A stretch of 64,000 nucleotides of DNA, taken from positions 21,939,631 through 22,003,630 of the forward strand of contig OY294070.1 of assembly GCA_958510875.1 (NCBI GenBank), given 5' to 3'. The stretch is from Endomychus coccineus. Taxonomy: Eukaryota; Arthropoda; Insecta; Coleoptera; Endomychidae. The notes beneath the pieces were generated by a model. It worked only from the letters and a program-made list of their open reading frames with translations, did not search any database and was not told where the DNA came from. A program made the position numbers and the translations under genes. Shown one piece after another: positions 21,696-31,802 of this stretch (its first letter is position 1; each line of letters opens with the position of its first letter).

Positions 21696-23600
21696 TAGTA
21701 CAGTCAAATTAGTCGAAAAAAAGGGGATAGATCGAAAAAATTGCGGGTAAGCTGGATTTTTGATATGTTGTTACTGGTGGTCAAAAACGTAAAATGCCAA
21801 GTTGGCGTATCCCCACCTGTTTCGGAATCGCCGCCATCTTGAAAAAATTTTGGATTCCATTTATCTCGCTTCCCGTTAGTCGGAGGAAAAAAAGTATAAG
21901 GACAAAAAATGTTCATTTTCAGTTTTTCTACATTTCTTGTTCGGGTAAAACTCTCTGTAGTTACTTCCCAAAAAAATAGAGGTCGCCAAAGTCACCAAAA
22001 ATCCGATTTTTCACTTTTTGACCTTCAAAAATTAATGTAATACGAAAAATTCTAAATGAAAGTTGTTTATCTTAAAAAAATGTACAAAAAATATATTCAT
22101 AGTTTATAACAATTTCTCAATTGTTTCTGAGATATAGCGTCTCAAAGTCAGGTGCGCGCCAAAAATTAGCTAAATGTCTGTAGTGAATACATTGTGTTTT
22201 TGACAATATAGTCAAGTTATGTGTATTTGAACTCCTGGTAAATTTAATAACCATATTAAATTTTTTTTTACATTCCATTTGTTTATTTGCATTTTTACAT
22301 GCCGGAATCGATGTACGATTCTCTTTATTAATTTTTAATTCTGAATGTTTTCACTATCCATTCCGCGAATAATCTGTGAATAGTGAACAATGTCAAAGCA
22401 ATTATGTGCTCAATGGAAGATCGCAAAAAATTGTTTAAATAATCAATTTACAACATTTTTGAAAGCAAATGCGGTTTTTACATTTTTTAGAATTGTTTTT
22501 GATAATATTGTATTGGGGAATAAAGGTTAAGTATGTTCAACATTTTGATCTGAAAAAACAGAAGGAATATGAAATAAAATGTTATTTATACTCACTTTTT
22601 GCTCCACGTTGTACAGTTGCATTCATTTTCGTTCATCCGTGAATAAGATACGAAGAAGCGTGTTTGAAAAATTCCAAAAAAATCGAAAAATACCAAAAGA
22701 GGAATTCAAGGTAATAATTTTTGAAGGATTGTATGTTAATTGCACATATACATTTATTTTACATCAAAACACGTTGTTTCAGAACAAAAACCATATTCAA
22801 CTTAAACGTCTTTTTTTTTTTGGCGTTTCTTTTTCTTCGTGTACATCCTCGCCAAAAACACTATCATCTCCCTCCGACATGGATTCCTCTGATTGTACGT
22901 TACGTTGCTCTTGTTCGGATCTTTCTGTTGCGTCGTCTTCCCATAATGTTCCTCCGACTTGAGACGGCGATTCCTCGTATAAATCTTCTTCGTCCGGCTC
23001 GATCATTAGTTCTGGCTTATTGTCACAGTTTTTGCCTTCACAGTTTTTGCAAATGACGGAACAATGAAGACCGGCTTTTCGGCACCCACAAGAAGAACTG
23101 CAATTTTTCGTACATTTGCAAGAAACTAGGTTGAGTAAAGTAGGGGGAGCGCACCTGACTTTGAGACGCTATATCTCAGAAACAATTGAGAAATTGTTAT
23201 AAACTATGAATATATTTTTTGTACATTTTTTTAAGATAAACAACTTTCATTTAGAATTTTTCGTATTACATTAATTTTTGAAGGTCAAAAAGTGAAAAAT
23301 CGGATTTTTGGTGACTTTGGCGACCTCTATTTTTTTGGGAAGTAACTACAGAGAGTTTTACCCGAACAAGAAATGTAGAAAAACTGAAAATGAACATTTT
23401 TTGTCCTTATACTTTTTTTCCTCCGACTAACGGGAAGCGAGATAAATGGAATCCAAAATTTTTTCAAGATGGCGGCGATTCCGAAACAGGTGGGGATACG
23501 CCAACTTGGCATTTTACGTTTTTGACCACCAGTAACAACATATCAAAAATCCAGCTTACCCGCAATTTTTTCGATCTCAAATCCTAATTTGACTGTACTA
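21696..23600 (-). mobile_element. 1.9-kb element with ~455-bp terminal inverted repeats and a CXC-motif gene
   Basis: Left arm 21696-22157 and right arm about 23149-23600 are inverted and nearly identical, differing mainly in the first ~30 bp. The ends read TAGTACAGTCAAATTAG. The flanks TAT (21693-21695 and 23601-23603) could be a 3-bp target duplication; a TA duplication with slightly shorter ends is also possible. It interrupts the minus-strand LINE on both sides. The ~1-kb interior has no recognisable transposase but carries a short minus-strand CXC gene. Arm similarity points to a recent insertion or strong arm homogenisation. I cannot assign the superfamily. Confidence 0.88.
22797..23168 (-). 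CDS. Tesmin/TSO1-like CXC-motif protein fragment with NLS
   Basis: The open frame begins after a TAG at 23169-23171 inside the right inverted repeat. It reads APPTLLNLVSCKCTKNCSSS, CGCRKAGLHCSVICKNCEGK, NCDNKPEL, then an acidic tail (MIEPDEEDLYEESPSQVGG to HEEKETPKKKRRLS) and a stop. The Cys spacing matches one CXC half-domain, a zinc-binding DNA-binding fold in Tesmin, TSO1 and LIN54. PKKKRR is a nuclear localisation signal. Only the C-terminal 123 codons are present and the first ATG is at 23006, downstream of the CXC motif. This looks like the last exon of a longer protein, or the stub left after internal deletion. Confidence 0.75.
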   Translation of the reverse strand, partial: RLKVRCAPPTLLNLVSCKCTKNCSSSCGCRKAGLHCSVICKNCEGKNCDNKPELMIEPDEEDLYEESPSQVGGTLWEDDATERSEQEQRNVQSEESMSEGDDSVFGEDVHEEKETPKKKRRLS

Positions 23601-23603
23601 TAT

Positions 23604-23850
23604 TGATACCCTGAATGTGTTGTTAAAAGAGTATCGCTTTGAAATGTGATCTGTTCTCATGCCTTACACGTCCCTGGTCACGATTTTTACGATGCTCATG
23701 TGTCCTGGCCCAATGTGAACATTCTCCAGTGTATTTTGTATTCTGGAAGAACCAATCCTTGGATTACCAATTGGAGGGGAGGCAACCCCAGTAGTGTCTT
23801 CATTGCTGCAGTGAGCGTAGATTCCATGGCCCCTGTGACCCCCTAGACAT
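23604..23850 (-). pseudogene. Upstream part of the R1/I-like LINE
   Basis: The minus strand reads GNPRIGSSRIQNTLENVHIG then PGHMSI and AVTRD-like sequence, an open stretch that continues the LINE interrupted by the CXC element and lies just upstream of the RNase H domain. I cannot name a domain. Continuity is inferred from strand, position and composition. Confidence 0.45.
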
Positions 23851-23984
23851 GCAAGTCTCTGGACCTTGGTTAGTCTTGTCTTGGCTTTAATTAATACTGA
23901 TATTTATTCCCATTTTACAAGGATTAACATACATATTAGATTACCAAAGTATCGGCTGTCTGAGTCACAAAATGGCGATAGGGG

Positions 23985-24935
23985 TTAGAATTTTTCTTGA
24001 AGGAAGTTATAGGCATAGGGAAAGACCTCACTAGGTAAAGAATTCTACAATTTCGCTGTTTAAAAAAAAATTATGTCTGGAAGGAAGAAGTTCGGCATGT
24101 CTCGAGTTTGACAGTGACGTAGTGACTAGTTTGAGCTCCTCTAGTCCGCTTATCTGGAATCTCTCGTGGTGAAACAACATACGAGATTTCTGATGAACAC
24201 CGACCATGGAAATATCTATAGAAAAGCAAGGATCTCCCACCATTCTACGATCTTCTAGACAGGTCAATGAACTCTTAAGTGTGACATCATCAATCAAACG
24301 AATAGCTCTCTTCTGGAAAGAATCCAAGAGCTTTAGCGTATGTTTAGGAGCCGAACTCCAAACATGTGATCAGTCTCTAGGATAGGCCGAATATGTTCTT
24401 CGTAGATTATGAGGAGCTGCTGGGATGTAAAGTAGCTCTTGGCACGGAATAAGAAACCAAGTTTTTGTGAAACGGTTTTCGCAATGGACCTCACATGATC
24501 GTCCCATGAGTGGGTACTGTTGGTGGTGATTCCGAGCATGGATATTTTTTTTTGTTGAAAAGTGGATGAAACCCTTTATGGGCACCTTATGGGCCTGTTA
24601 CATCCCATGCGGTAGTGTGGGAGTCCCTAAGTCCGAATTTCATCTTCTCAGGTATACCCACGAAACAATCCACCTCGTGCGGTAGGCTCGACTCTGCAAC
24701 CAGGGCAGCCTCGATGACACTTAGGCCTGGCGACCCATTGTATCTCGCGTCACCGCTTTCTCGAGCCTTCGGAAAAATTCCGCAGTCGCTGAGATTTGAA
24801 CCCGCGACCGGTAGCCACTGTGATTAGAAGATCGATGCTTCTACCACTGAGCTACCTGGCATAGATATAGAAAACTTCATAGATATAGTTGTACCTGACA
24901 TTACCATATTAGAGATTGTGGAATCCGTAGTAGGT
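23985..24935 (-). pseudogene. Jockey-like LINE RT, second copy (split by SINE)
   Basis: Colinear with the copy at 18985-20480. It reads LGITTNSTHSWDDHVRSIAK, LGFLFRAKSYFTSQQLLIIY, EEHIRPILE, FQKRAIRLIDDVTLKSSLTC and the C-terminal LEELKLVTTSLSNSRHAELL. A SINE occupies 24545-24860. Beyond it, 24869-24935 rejoins the match (gatatagaaaacttcatag). The element is truncated before the RT active site. Confidence 0.85.
24545..24860 (-). mobile_element. tRNA-derived SINE
   Basis: On the minus strand the element begins GCCAGGTAGCTCAGTGG. An A box (TAGCTCAGTGG, 24844-24854) and a B box (GGTTCAAATCT, 24792-24802) form a tRNA-like RNA polymerase III promoter. A body follows, then an A-rich tail (T run at 24545-24553 on plus). 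It is flanked by atggatat / atagatat, an 8-bp target duplication with one mismatch. The insertion point inside Jockey is confirmed by the uninterrupted copy at 19.5 kb. The 3' half resembles the 3' region of the LINE at 20752-20935, and a headless copy lies at 40469-40719. Confidence 0.88.
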
Positions 24936-24989
24936 CTTCGGCGACAATTTTGTTGATCCTGTTAATTCAGCAGTTTTGGGACCGTTGAT

Positions 24990-25135
24990 CAAAGGACTAT
25001 TTACACACGTTACAGCAGAGAACCAAGTGGTACAAAGATCTTTTACTAGGTTCGCTAGTCGTCTCGCATGAAGATAATGTTACACCGATGAATTGGAAAA
25101 TGGCAAGAATCATGGCAGTGCATCCGGCTCGAAGG
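24990..25135 (+). pseudogene. BEL/Pao polyprotein C-terminal fragment
   Basis: The plus frame reads LLLGSLVVSHEDNVTPMNWK followed by MARIMAVHPARR. This matches the segment after integrase in BEL/Pao elements (usually GxLVLxxxDNxPPxxWxLGRIxxVHPG). The DNxxPxxW core is intact. Only about 45 codons remain, abutting the Jockey copy. Confidence 0.65.
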
Positions 25136-26755
25136 ACCAATTTTATGTTAGGTAGCACTGCTATTTCTTGGGATTGTAAATTCCATTAGCGAAATGCCAC
25201 TCCAAATGGTTATAAGTTTATTAAAAATACAGCAACAAAAACATGAACTATAAAACGTCATAAACAATTCGTTACTTAAAAATTATAACTAAAAACAAAA
25301 CACATGCTAGCGTCCTTACGCATCGAACACTCAGCGTGGACCCCAGCAATAAATATAAATATAAGTTCACAGAACATCATGAATAAACTATCGATTTAAC
25401 AGATGCTGTACATAGGAATAAATAACAATTTGATAAAATTTAAAAATACAAGGGAATGTAATGTCACACTACCGGAGACAATTGAATGCCAACTGTTAGA
25501 TAGAAATATCCTTGGTATGAGGAAGGTAACGCGACACTTATTTAGGGAAATTTTCCAAATATGTTGGTTGCACTAAAATACTAACTGTGACGCCATTTAT
25601 TCATTATCGTGAACATGGTATATACTCCGAAACTCTAGAATTACATTTAATTCCTCCGCGAAGAATTGGTCACGGCACTCACGGTCAGTGTTATATCCTT
25701 TTCACACCAGTTAGTGTCGTATTTCACAATCATACTTTGTATTAAAACAACTCGTTTCATACCAACATGAAGAACAATAAGTATCGCGAACTTTTTGTAT
25801 ACACTGTATACTCTTGCCGTTCATACGTGGACGTTTAATAGCATGTTATTTAATGTGGTAATACGACGAGAAACATAAATAATTTATTAATTATACTTAA
25901 CCCACGGTCGCTAGTATTATAATTGCGAATAATGTATTCGCTTTTAAAGTCCCACTTGTTTATGATCCGAGATAGCTTCGCTCAAAAACAGATGCAATTA
26001 GAAAGCGCAATTTGCATATCGCATCTTTAATAAGCGTTCGCTGCACACCCTCTCGCACTAAGCGTGTGAATTATGACGGAGGATCGTCGACGGAAGACAC
26101 TGTCGAGAAGATTACGCAAGTTAAATATCGTTGCTGCCGGTATCGAATAAATCATCAATTATCGAGTTATTTAATTAGAACCGATTCGACTTGTTTCGGT
26201 TTTAACTTTGCCAGTATGTATCTGGTTATCCAACATGTCTCGACTCATTAACTTGATAGTTATTGATTGATGAATGTGTTTCTATTTGGAATCATATCAT
26301 TGCGATCTCTATTTTTCTCGGAGGAATGTTTCGGGGGAATTGCAGCAATAGAAAAAAAGCAAGTACTGGACACTTTTTTTTGCGATGCTTACAGGAAGCC
26401 GAAGTTCCTAGTTTGTCATTATGCTCAACGGCTCTGGCTGGCTATCCCTCTCTGAACTATAGAACTGCAGAGTGGAGGGGGAGTCACAAGAGCCCCTGTA
26501 CGTACTACTGAGTATTTTAACTCACCGAAGAGAGTATGTAGTCTGGTAAAATTGGCATTTCACATCGTGATTTTGCTACTATTGACCGATTTGGACGTTC
26601 TTGGTGTCAAAGTGTTCGGAAAAGCGCCCCAAATCAGAAGAGTCCATTTTGAACCCGCGCTTTTATTGTCCCCATTTGTTAATTAACAATTAAGCCTCTA
26701 ATTAGTTGTTGATTTGGACCGATAATTAACTAATGTATTTGACAAAAAAATATGA
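25136..26755. other. No gene recognised
   Basis: The sequence at 25850-26260 is of higher complexity than its surroundings, with CpG-containing words and an octamer-like atttgcat. It could be conserved regulatory DNA. Short frames around 26012-26511 show no domain. Confidence 0.35.
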
Positions 26756-27435
26756 AAGGAAATTGGTCGCAAATCGTAACCCAGAATCGGAAAATTCGGG
26801 AATACACGACATTTTCATGGAAAATTACAACCAAAATTTGCAAACGGTGCATCACTAGCGTAAAAAAAATCACTCAGGGGTTTTCGCGGTCGCTGATCAC
26901 GATTGTGTTGTCAGAATCGGAAAATTCTACATATTTGGCTGGAAAACTCGGCATTTTGATGGAAAATTTCAACAAAAATCTGCAAATGTGGAATCACGAG
27001 CGTAAAAAAATTCACCCGGAGGTTTTCGAGGCCGCTGATCACGAATCCGTTGTCAGAATCGGAAAAATCGGGGAAATTCAACATTTCCATGGAAAATTAC
27101 AACCAAAATCTGCAAACGGTGCATCACTAGCGTAAAAAAAATCACTCGGGGGTTTTCGCGGTCGCTGATCACGATTCTGTTGTCATAATCGGAAAATTCG
27201 AGAAAACTCGACATTTCCATGGAAAATTACAACCAAAATCTGCAAAAGATGTGTCACTAGCGTAAAAAAATTGAATCGAGGGTTTTCGAGGTCGTTGATC
27301 ACGATACTGTTGTCAGAATCGAAAAATTCTACATATTTGACCTGAAAACTAGACATTTCAATGGAAAATCACAACTAAAATCGGTAAATATGAAATCGTT
27401 TTCTTTTCGGGGTCGAGAAAACCGAATATGGCGTT
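26756..27435. repeat. Satellite, about five ~135-bp units
   Basis: Each unit begins near tcagaatcggaaaattc, passes through catggaaaattacaaccaaa and tcactagcgtaaaaaa, then tcactcgggggttttcg and ends gtcgctgatcacgat. Units start near 26781, 26912, 27054, 27186 and 27314. Divergence is moderate. The 127-codon plus-strand frame across it is an artefact of the repeat. Confidence 0.9.
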
Positions 27436-27448
27436 AGAATTACTCTAA

Positions 27449-27490
27449 GACCCGACGTTTCGACTCCACGACGTATCCGTCGCACGGGCT
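27449..27490 (-). ncRNA. Degenerate hammerhead-like motif
   Basis: The minus strand contains CGGATACGTCGTGGAGT followed by CGAAACGTCGGGTC. The second part has the GAAA core box and a very short stem III ending in GTC, the usual cleavage triplet. The first box deviates from CUGANGA at several bases and the stem II arms do not pair well. It lies about 240 bp below Penelope RT fragments on the same strand, and such elements are known to carry hammerheads, so it is plausibly a decayed one. Confidence 0.35.
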
Positions 27491-27591
27491 CTCAGTCCAA
27501 AAATCACAGAGGCCCAACCATTAAAGATAGAAAACGAACTCCATTTATCTCTTGTAACTTGAGTCGAAATAATTCTGTTTTTTATTTTCAG

Positions 27592-27660
27592 GTACGTACC
27601 TACATATAGTAGATATTGACGGATTGGAATCGCATGCAGCATATGAAGAATGCAATTTTG
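27592..27660 (+). CDS. Candidate 69-bp internal coding exon
   Basis: Preceded by a strong acceptor (ctgttttttattttcag) and followed by a donor (gtaaga) at 27661. In one phase it is fully open and encodes TYLHIVDIDGLESHAAYEECN plus F. The residue mix, with acidic positions and no low complexity, looks coding, and the length is a multiple of three, so skipping would keep frame. It is not recognised. It sits between satellite and Penelope sequence, so it could be a host exon in a large intron or part of an unknown element. Confidence 0.35.
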
Positions 27661-27728
27661 GTAAGACGTTTATTTGTTTTTGTTGTTTTTTCCATTAGGG
27701 TGCATATATAATCTAATATAATCTGCTA

Positions 27729-28492
27729 CTAACTTGGGGGATTGCAGTGTAAAGAAGTGTTGTGTATGTTGGTATCTGTGTGGGTGGGTTTGTGGTAAAT
27801 AGCAAAGGAATTGGAATTATTTATACGTGACATGCTCCAATCCAAAAAGTTTAATGAGTTTTTGTTAGCTTTCTCTAAGGTGAATTCAATATTGGAATGT
27901 AACTTGTTAATATAGGTAACAAATGGTTTCATTTGGGGGGTAAAGCAGGCGATTACATCGCAACAGAGCGATACTAATATATGTGCTGGAATTTTGGATT
28001 TATTACTAGCAAAGTATTTATGGATCACATACTTGGAGAATCAAATACTAAATTCAAAATTCCAGCACATGTTTTGTATATTGGTATCGCTATGTTGACG
28101 ACGTATTCCCTTGCTTTACAGGTTACGAGGGCAAAGAAGAGGTGAAAAAACATGAAAATTGATCACATTTATTTATTGGGATGGCAGCTATACAATCATC
28201 AACATATCGTTTGAAGAAGATTATATTATAATTTAATCGACGGATTACTTTTTCTTCAAGGAATTCCATGACTATGTGGGCTATGATACTCGATATTGGA
28301 GAACCCATCTAGTTCTTTATAACAATCATCTTTATATTGTAAAAGATTAGCTGTGAATATATATTTTATAGCTGTAAAGAATAAAATAAGATGAAAAAAA
28401 AGGTATAGCTTCTTAAAAGAATTCAACACGAAGCCAAGTTGCAAAAAGCGAATGGAACAAAGCAACATCCCAAGACTCAGTAGAAATGCCAT
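27729..28492 (-). pseudogene. Penelope-like RT fragments with an internal inversion
   Basis: On the minus strand the pieces are FTANLLQYKDDCYKELDGFS and, after a frameshift, MGSPISSIIAHIVMEFLEEK and FFKRYVDDCIAA (the catalytic YVDD, about 28200). Then come IACFTPQMKPFVTYINKLHS, SLNFLDWSMSRINN and FAIYHKPTHTDTNIH, the RT thumb side. Between them, 28040-28150 is on the plus strand and encodes another catalytic block, YWYRYVDDVFPCFTGYEGKE. An inverted duplicate (about 27967-28011 against 28044-28089) marks the junction. The GIY-YIG endonuclease is absent here. Confidence 0.82.
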
Positions 28493-28680
28493 TAAATGGT
28501 AACAGATGGCTCTAAGACAACAGAAGGAGCTTAAATAGGAGTATATGGGCCTAGTACCGAATACTATGAAAGTTTAGGCAAATTCCCGAGTATTTCCCCA
28601 GCGGAAATTTACGCTATAGGAAAATTTGTGCAGTTCATTATAGAAAAAGACTTCCATAGACAAGAAATAGTAAAATAGGT
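28485..28680 (+). pseudogene. LINE RNase H fragment
   Basis: The plus frame reads RNAIKW, then TDGSKTTEGA (first catalytic D), a TAA, IGVYGPSTEYYESLGKFPSI and SPAEIYAIGKFVQF (catalytic E in AEIYAI), up to a TAG. This is the N-terminal half of an R1/I-like RNase H. The second D and His blocks are lost. Confidence 0.75.
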
Positions 28681-28985
28681 TAATACTTTTGAGGGGACAT
28701 TCAAGAGTCCTGAAGTGAACCACACTGCACCCCGCAGGGATGGAGTGGGGGTGAGATTAAAATCTCAAATGAAATCACTAAACCCGATATTAAACCCCTT
28801 TGTTCTACTCAATTTTAGTAAATTGATGTGATGTGATTCTTTGCCGGCGAAGAAATTTCGTTATTTTTTGATAAAGGGAAATATATTTCAAGAGACCATT
28901 GGGTTGGGAGGACGATCGTAGTGGCATCATTAACGTTACCCGATACACACTACGAGGAGGCTGCAAGGTCAGATTTAGTACAATA

Positions 28986-29385
28986 TTATGGCAAGGTGAA
29001 ATCTCCCTGAAAAATAAAAGAGATGGTGCCACAATCGAAAATTCCATGTTACATTTGTGATGCACCATCTTTATCTAGAACGCATTAAAATTTTCAGACT
29101 GATATGTGATTCAGTTTTGTTTTGACACCCGCCGAAAGCAAGCAACTTTGAAGATTTTTGCAAGCATGGAAAAGGTAAATTTCACATCTTGATTAAACAT
29201 TATTTCTTGGGTGGAAAAAGATTATGCAAATCAAAGCATCGCTTGTTAAACATTATGGTGAATCTTCAACAACGATTGGAACTGAAGCGCGATAAGAAGG
29301 AAATTGTGCGCCGTTTCGTAAGAGACCAAAGAACATATAAAACAGTGGACTTGTCCTGGTGAATCGAAGCCGAAAAAAGTCAACT
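28986..29385 (+). mobile_element. Mariner 5' fragment, internally deleted
   Basis: Starts in the terminal repeat (ggcaaggtgaaatctccctg) and runs through the 5' untranslated part to an ATG near 29166. The N-terminal sequence LIKHYFLGGKRLCKSKHRLL-like follows, then KRDKKEIVRRFVRDQRTYKT, and finally the tggacttgtcctgg block shared with the 57.9-kb copy. Internal deletions and frameshifts remove the HTH and catalytic parts. Confidence 0.75.
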
Positions 29386-30026
29386 ATAAATTACAAATTT
29401 ACCATTTTCCTCATATCAAATAATTTTTGAAAAATCCTATTGTAGAGGAGTTTCAACAAAGTGTTTTATGAATAAGTATCATCGTTACCACACATTTTAT
29501 ATTTATAAACGAGGATTTTCAAGCAGATGCGCCCCTTAACGGTCGATAACGTAACTAAGAACTAGAGCACGGTTATGAAATATTATTTCAACAAAGTGGT
29601 CTATTTTCGACAAGCGCATTTGTTTTGTTGCCTTCGATATGCGAACAAATTTTAACGCAAATCGACATAAGTCATTTAGCACCCGAGAGTGCTTAACCTC
29701 TGATTATATAAATAAATGGCGTTCGAACAAATCTTGGATCGAGGGCGACCGATCGCACCATGTAACATTCTATAAATAAAACGAAACAATTGTCTAATCG
29801 CGAGCGAAATTGCATAATGAACTAACTCAGCCAGAAATTCCACGATCAACAGGATATTGTTGAATTATTCGCATTTTTCACATGATGTCGCTAACGACCG
29901 CTTTTATAACGTTGTTTTAATGTGATATTTATTGTTCCGATATTCGGAATTAGACATGCCAGTTAGACCTCGCAATAATTATCCTGGCAATTATTTTTGC
30001 TGGACGCACTTTGGCAATATCTATAG
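29386..30026. other. No gene recognised
   Basis: 29600-29900 is comparatively complex, CpG-containing sequence (gagggcgaccgatcgc, ctaatcgcgagcgaaattgc) unlike the surrounding AT-rich repeats. It is a candidate for conserved non-coding DNA, without direct proof. Confidence 0.3.
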
Positions 30027-31680
30027 CAGGGGTCTCCAAACTACGGCCCGCGGGCCAAATCCAGCCCGCCAGAGTCATCAATTCGACCCGCAACAGCTAA
30101 TGGCTCATTGTTGTTATTGTTGTTGTGATAAGTTGGATGAAAAGACACAGAAAGATAATAACTCGGTTTTATTTACTTGCAAGGTAAAGCTTAATGACGA
30201 GTATAATACGCAGAAAATTTTACTTAAGCATAATAACTAACAAATAATTGAAATGAATCCCAATACCACCATGAACATTATAACATACCGGGATATCAAA
30301 AATTATCTTGGTCAAGGGTGGTTGTGGAATCTAAAACGTGTGTCTTACTTCACGTTTGAAATAATTATGTCACTGTCACACTGACATCATCAATAACCTA
30401 CAAATTTCATACCTATTTATTTTAGTTGTAAAACAATAATGAACTACAAATTAAAAATTATCTTGGTCAATGGTGGTTGTGGAATGTAAAACGAAATGTT
30501 AACTTTGAATCTTTTACAAGGTCGCAATAGCCACAAACGGGGCCGAAAGCTGTTTTAAATTGGTTAATTTTTGATAAATCGAATGACGTTCACGTGAGGA
30601 GCGCGTAGCTCGCGAGTTAGAAAGTGCAAATTTTCGGAACATAGAACGTCTTCACGAGGACTTTTCGCATGCGATTTTCGCTCCATGTCGTTAGTTTATG
30701 AACGGGGCCAACTAAATAGCATAGTCTCGGGCCCCAAAATGTCGATTAAATAGGAAATTTTGATTAAAATAGAAACAGGTACTCTCAGGTCTCAGCTACG
30801 TGCGTCTAACATGCGACGTACCAAAGGGAATTTTCAGGCTACTAAAATATACCCAAAAGCGGCGCCGGCCGCACGGGGCATAAAACGGCCCCGAATTAAC
30901 AAGATCGAGGTAAAAAGTATAAACTCTAACAGACGCGTATCGAGCTCCTCGAGGCATACGTCAAAATGATTACGTTCGTAGCTAATTACATAGGACGTCT
31001 GGCGTTCATACAATTCGAATTTTCATACAATTCGAACCTTCTAATTTCGATAGGTCACCTGAAAATCCCGGAGCCTAAAGCGCTAGAGACTTCTGAGTGT
31101 TATAACATTCGTATAAAATTGCGAAATTTCTCACTTTTAGAAACTTCAAATTAATTAATTTGACACAAGTTACACAACAAAATGGTACTTCGAACAGGAT
31201 CGTATAATGGTGTAAACATCGTCACGAGGCACAACTAAGAAGGATCTGTCTACTCTCTCATTTCTCAATGAGATTTATGTAATTGTGATTTTCCACTGAC
31301 AACAGTTGTGGACCAATTTTACTTGTACCAATTATTAAAAGATATTCAAGATGTTCATCGGTTATCTTAGATCTGTAAACATTCTTTGTATACTTCATTT
31401 TGGAGGATGTTTTCTCACATAAGTAAAAGGTACCAAAAACAGAAAACAGCTGACGAGCAAATTTATGCAAATTATTAAATTTTACCCGTGAGACTCTTAT
31501 AAAGTTCCAACAAAGATGACTTTTGATATTTATTCTTAATTATACTACTGCACTGTAAATCAATAATTTCCGGGGTTATGGTTTCAATGTCAGTATCAAA
31601 AGGATTTTGAAAAATCCTAGTCGTAGGTCTGTTCTATAGTAAAAGGCCGTGGGACTGTATTGAATGTGACAGGTGATAAA
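30027..31680 (-). pseudogene. hAT element 3' part (interrupted by MITE copy C)
   Basis: The low-coordinate end begins CAGGGGTCTCCAAACTACGG followed by cccgcgggcc, a well-known terminus of GTF2IRD2/Charlie-type hATs. At 31258-31620 the minus strand encodes FQNPFDTDIETITPEIIDLQ, KYQKSSLLELYKSL and, after two stops, FARQLFSVFGTFYLCEKTSS, KMKYTKNVYRSKITDEHLEY and LLIIGTSKIGPQ, the hAT C-terminal dimerisation region. The terminus and coding end lie about 360 bp apart once MITE C (30286-31158) is removed. Joining them into one element is inference from spacing and orientation. Confidence 0.72.
30286..31158. mobile_element. TA-flanked MITE, copy C (right end lost)
   Basis: Begins after TA (30286-30287) with the same terminal repeat as copies A and D and follows copy A through its interior (cgttcacgtgaggag, ctaattacataggacgtctg, aaatttc...agaaacttcaaatt). 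It stops at about 31158, about 80 bp short of the expected right end. An inner direct repeat of the terminal motif lies near 30450-30490. Confidence 0.85.
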
Positions 31681-31802
31681 TATTACAATTAAATAGCGTT
31701 TCAACTATTTCTTGTGGGAAATTATATGTTGCACACTAAGGTATCCTCATGTGATCGGAACGTATTTTTACCTGTGAAGAAGTGTATAAGAGTGACTGAA
31801 TA

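Noticed and set aside
22579..22962. 127-codon plus-strand open frame inside the CXC element
   Set aside because: Its second half is antisense to the CXC protein's acidic tail, and the first half has no domain.
24787..24860. A functional tRNA gene
   Set aside because: A and B boxes are present, but the acceptor ends do not pair properly and the sequence continues into a SINE body with target duplication and an A-rich tail.
26752..27135. 127-codon plus-strand open frame
   Set aside because: It follows the ~135-bp satellite units and repeats itself; no protein family resembles it.
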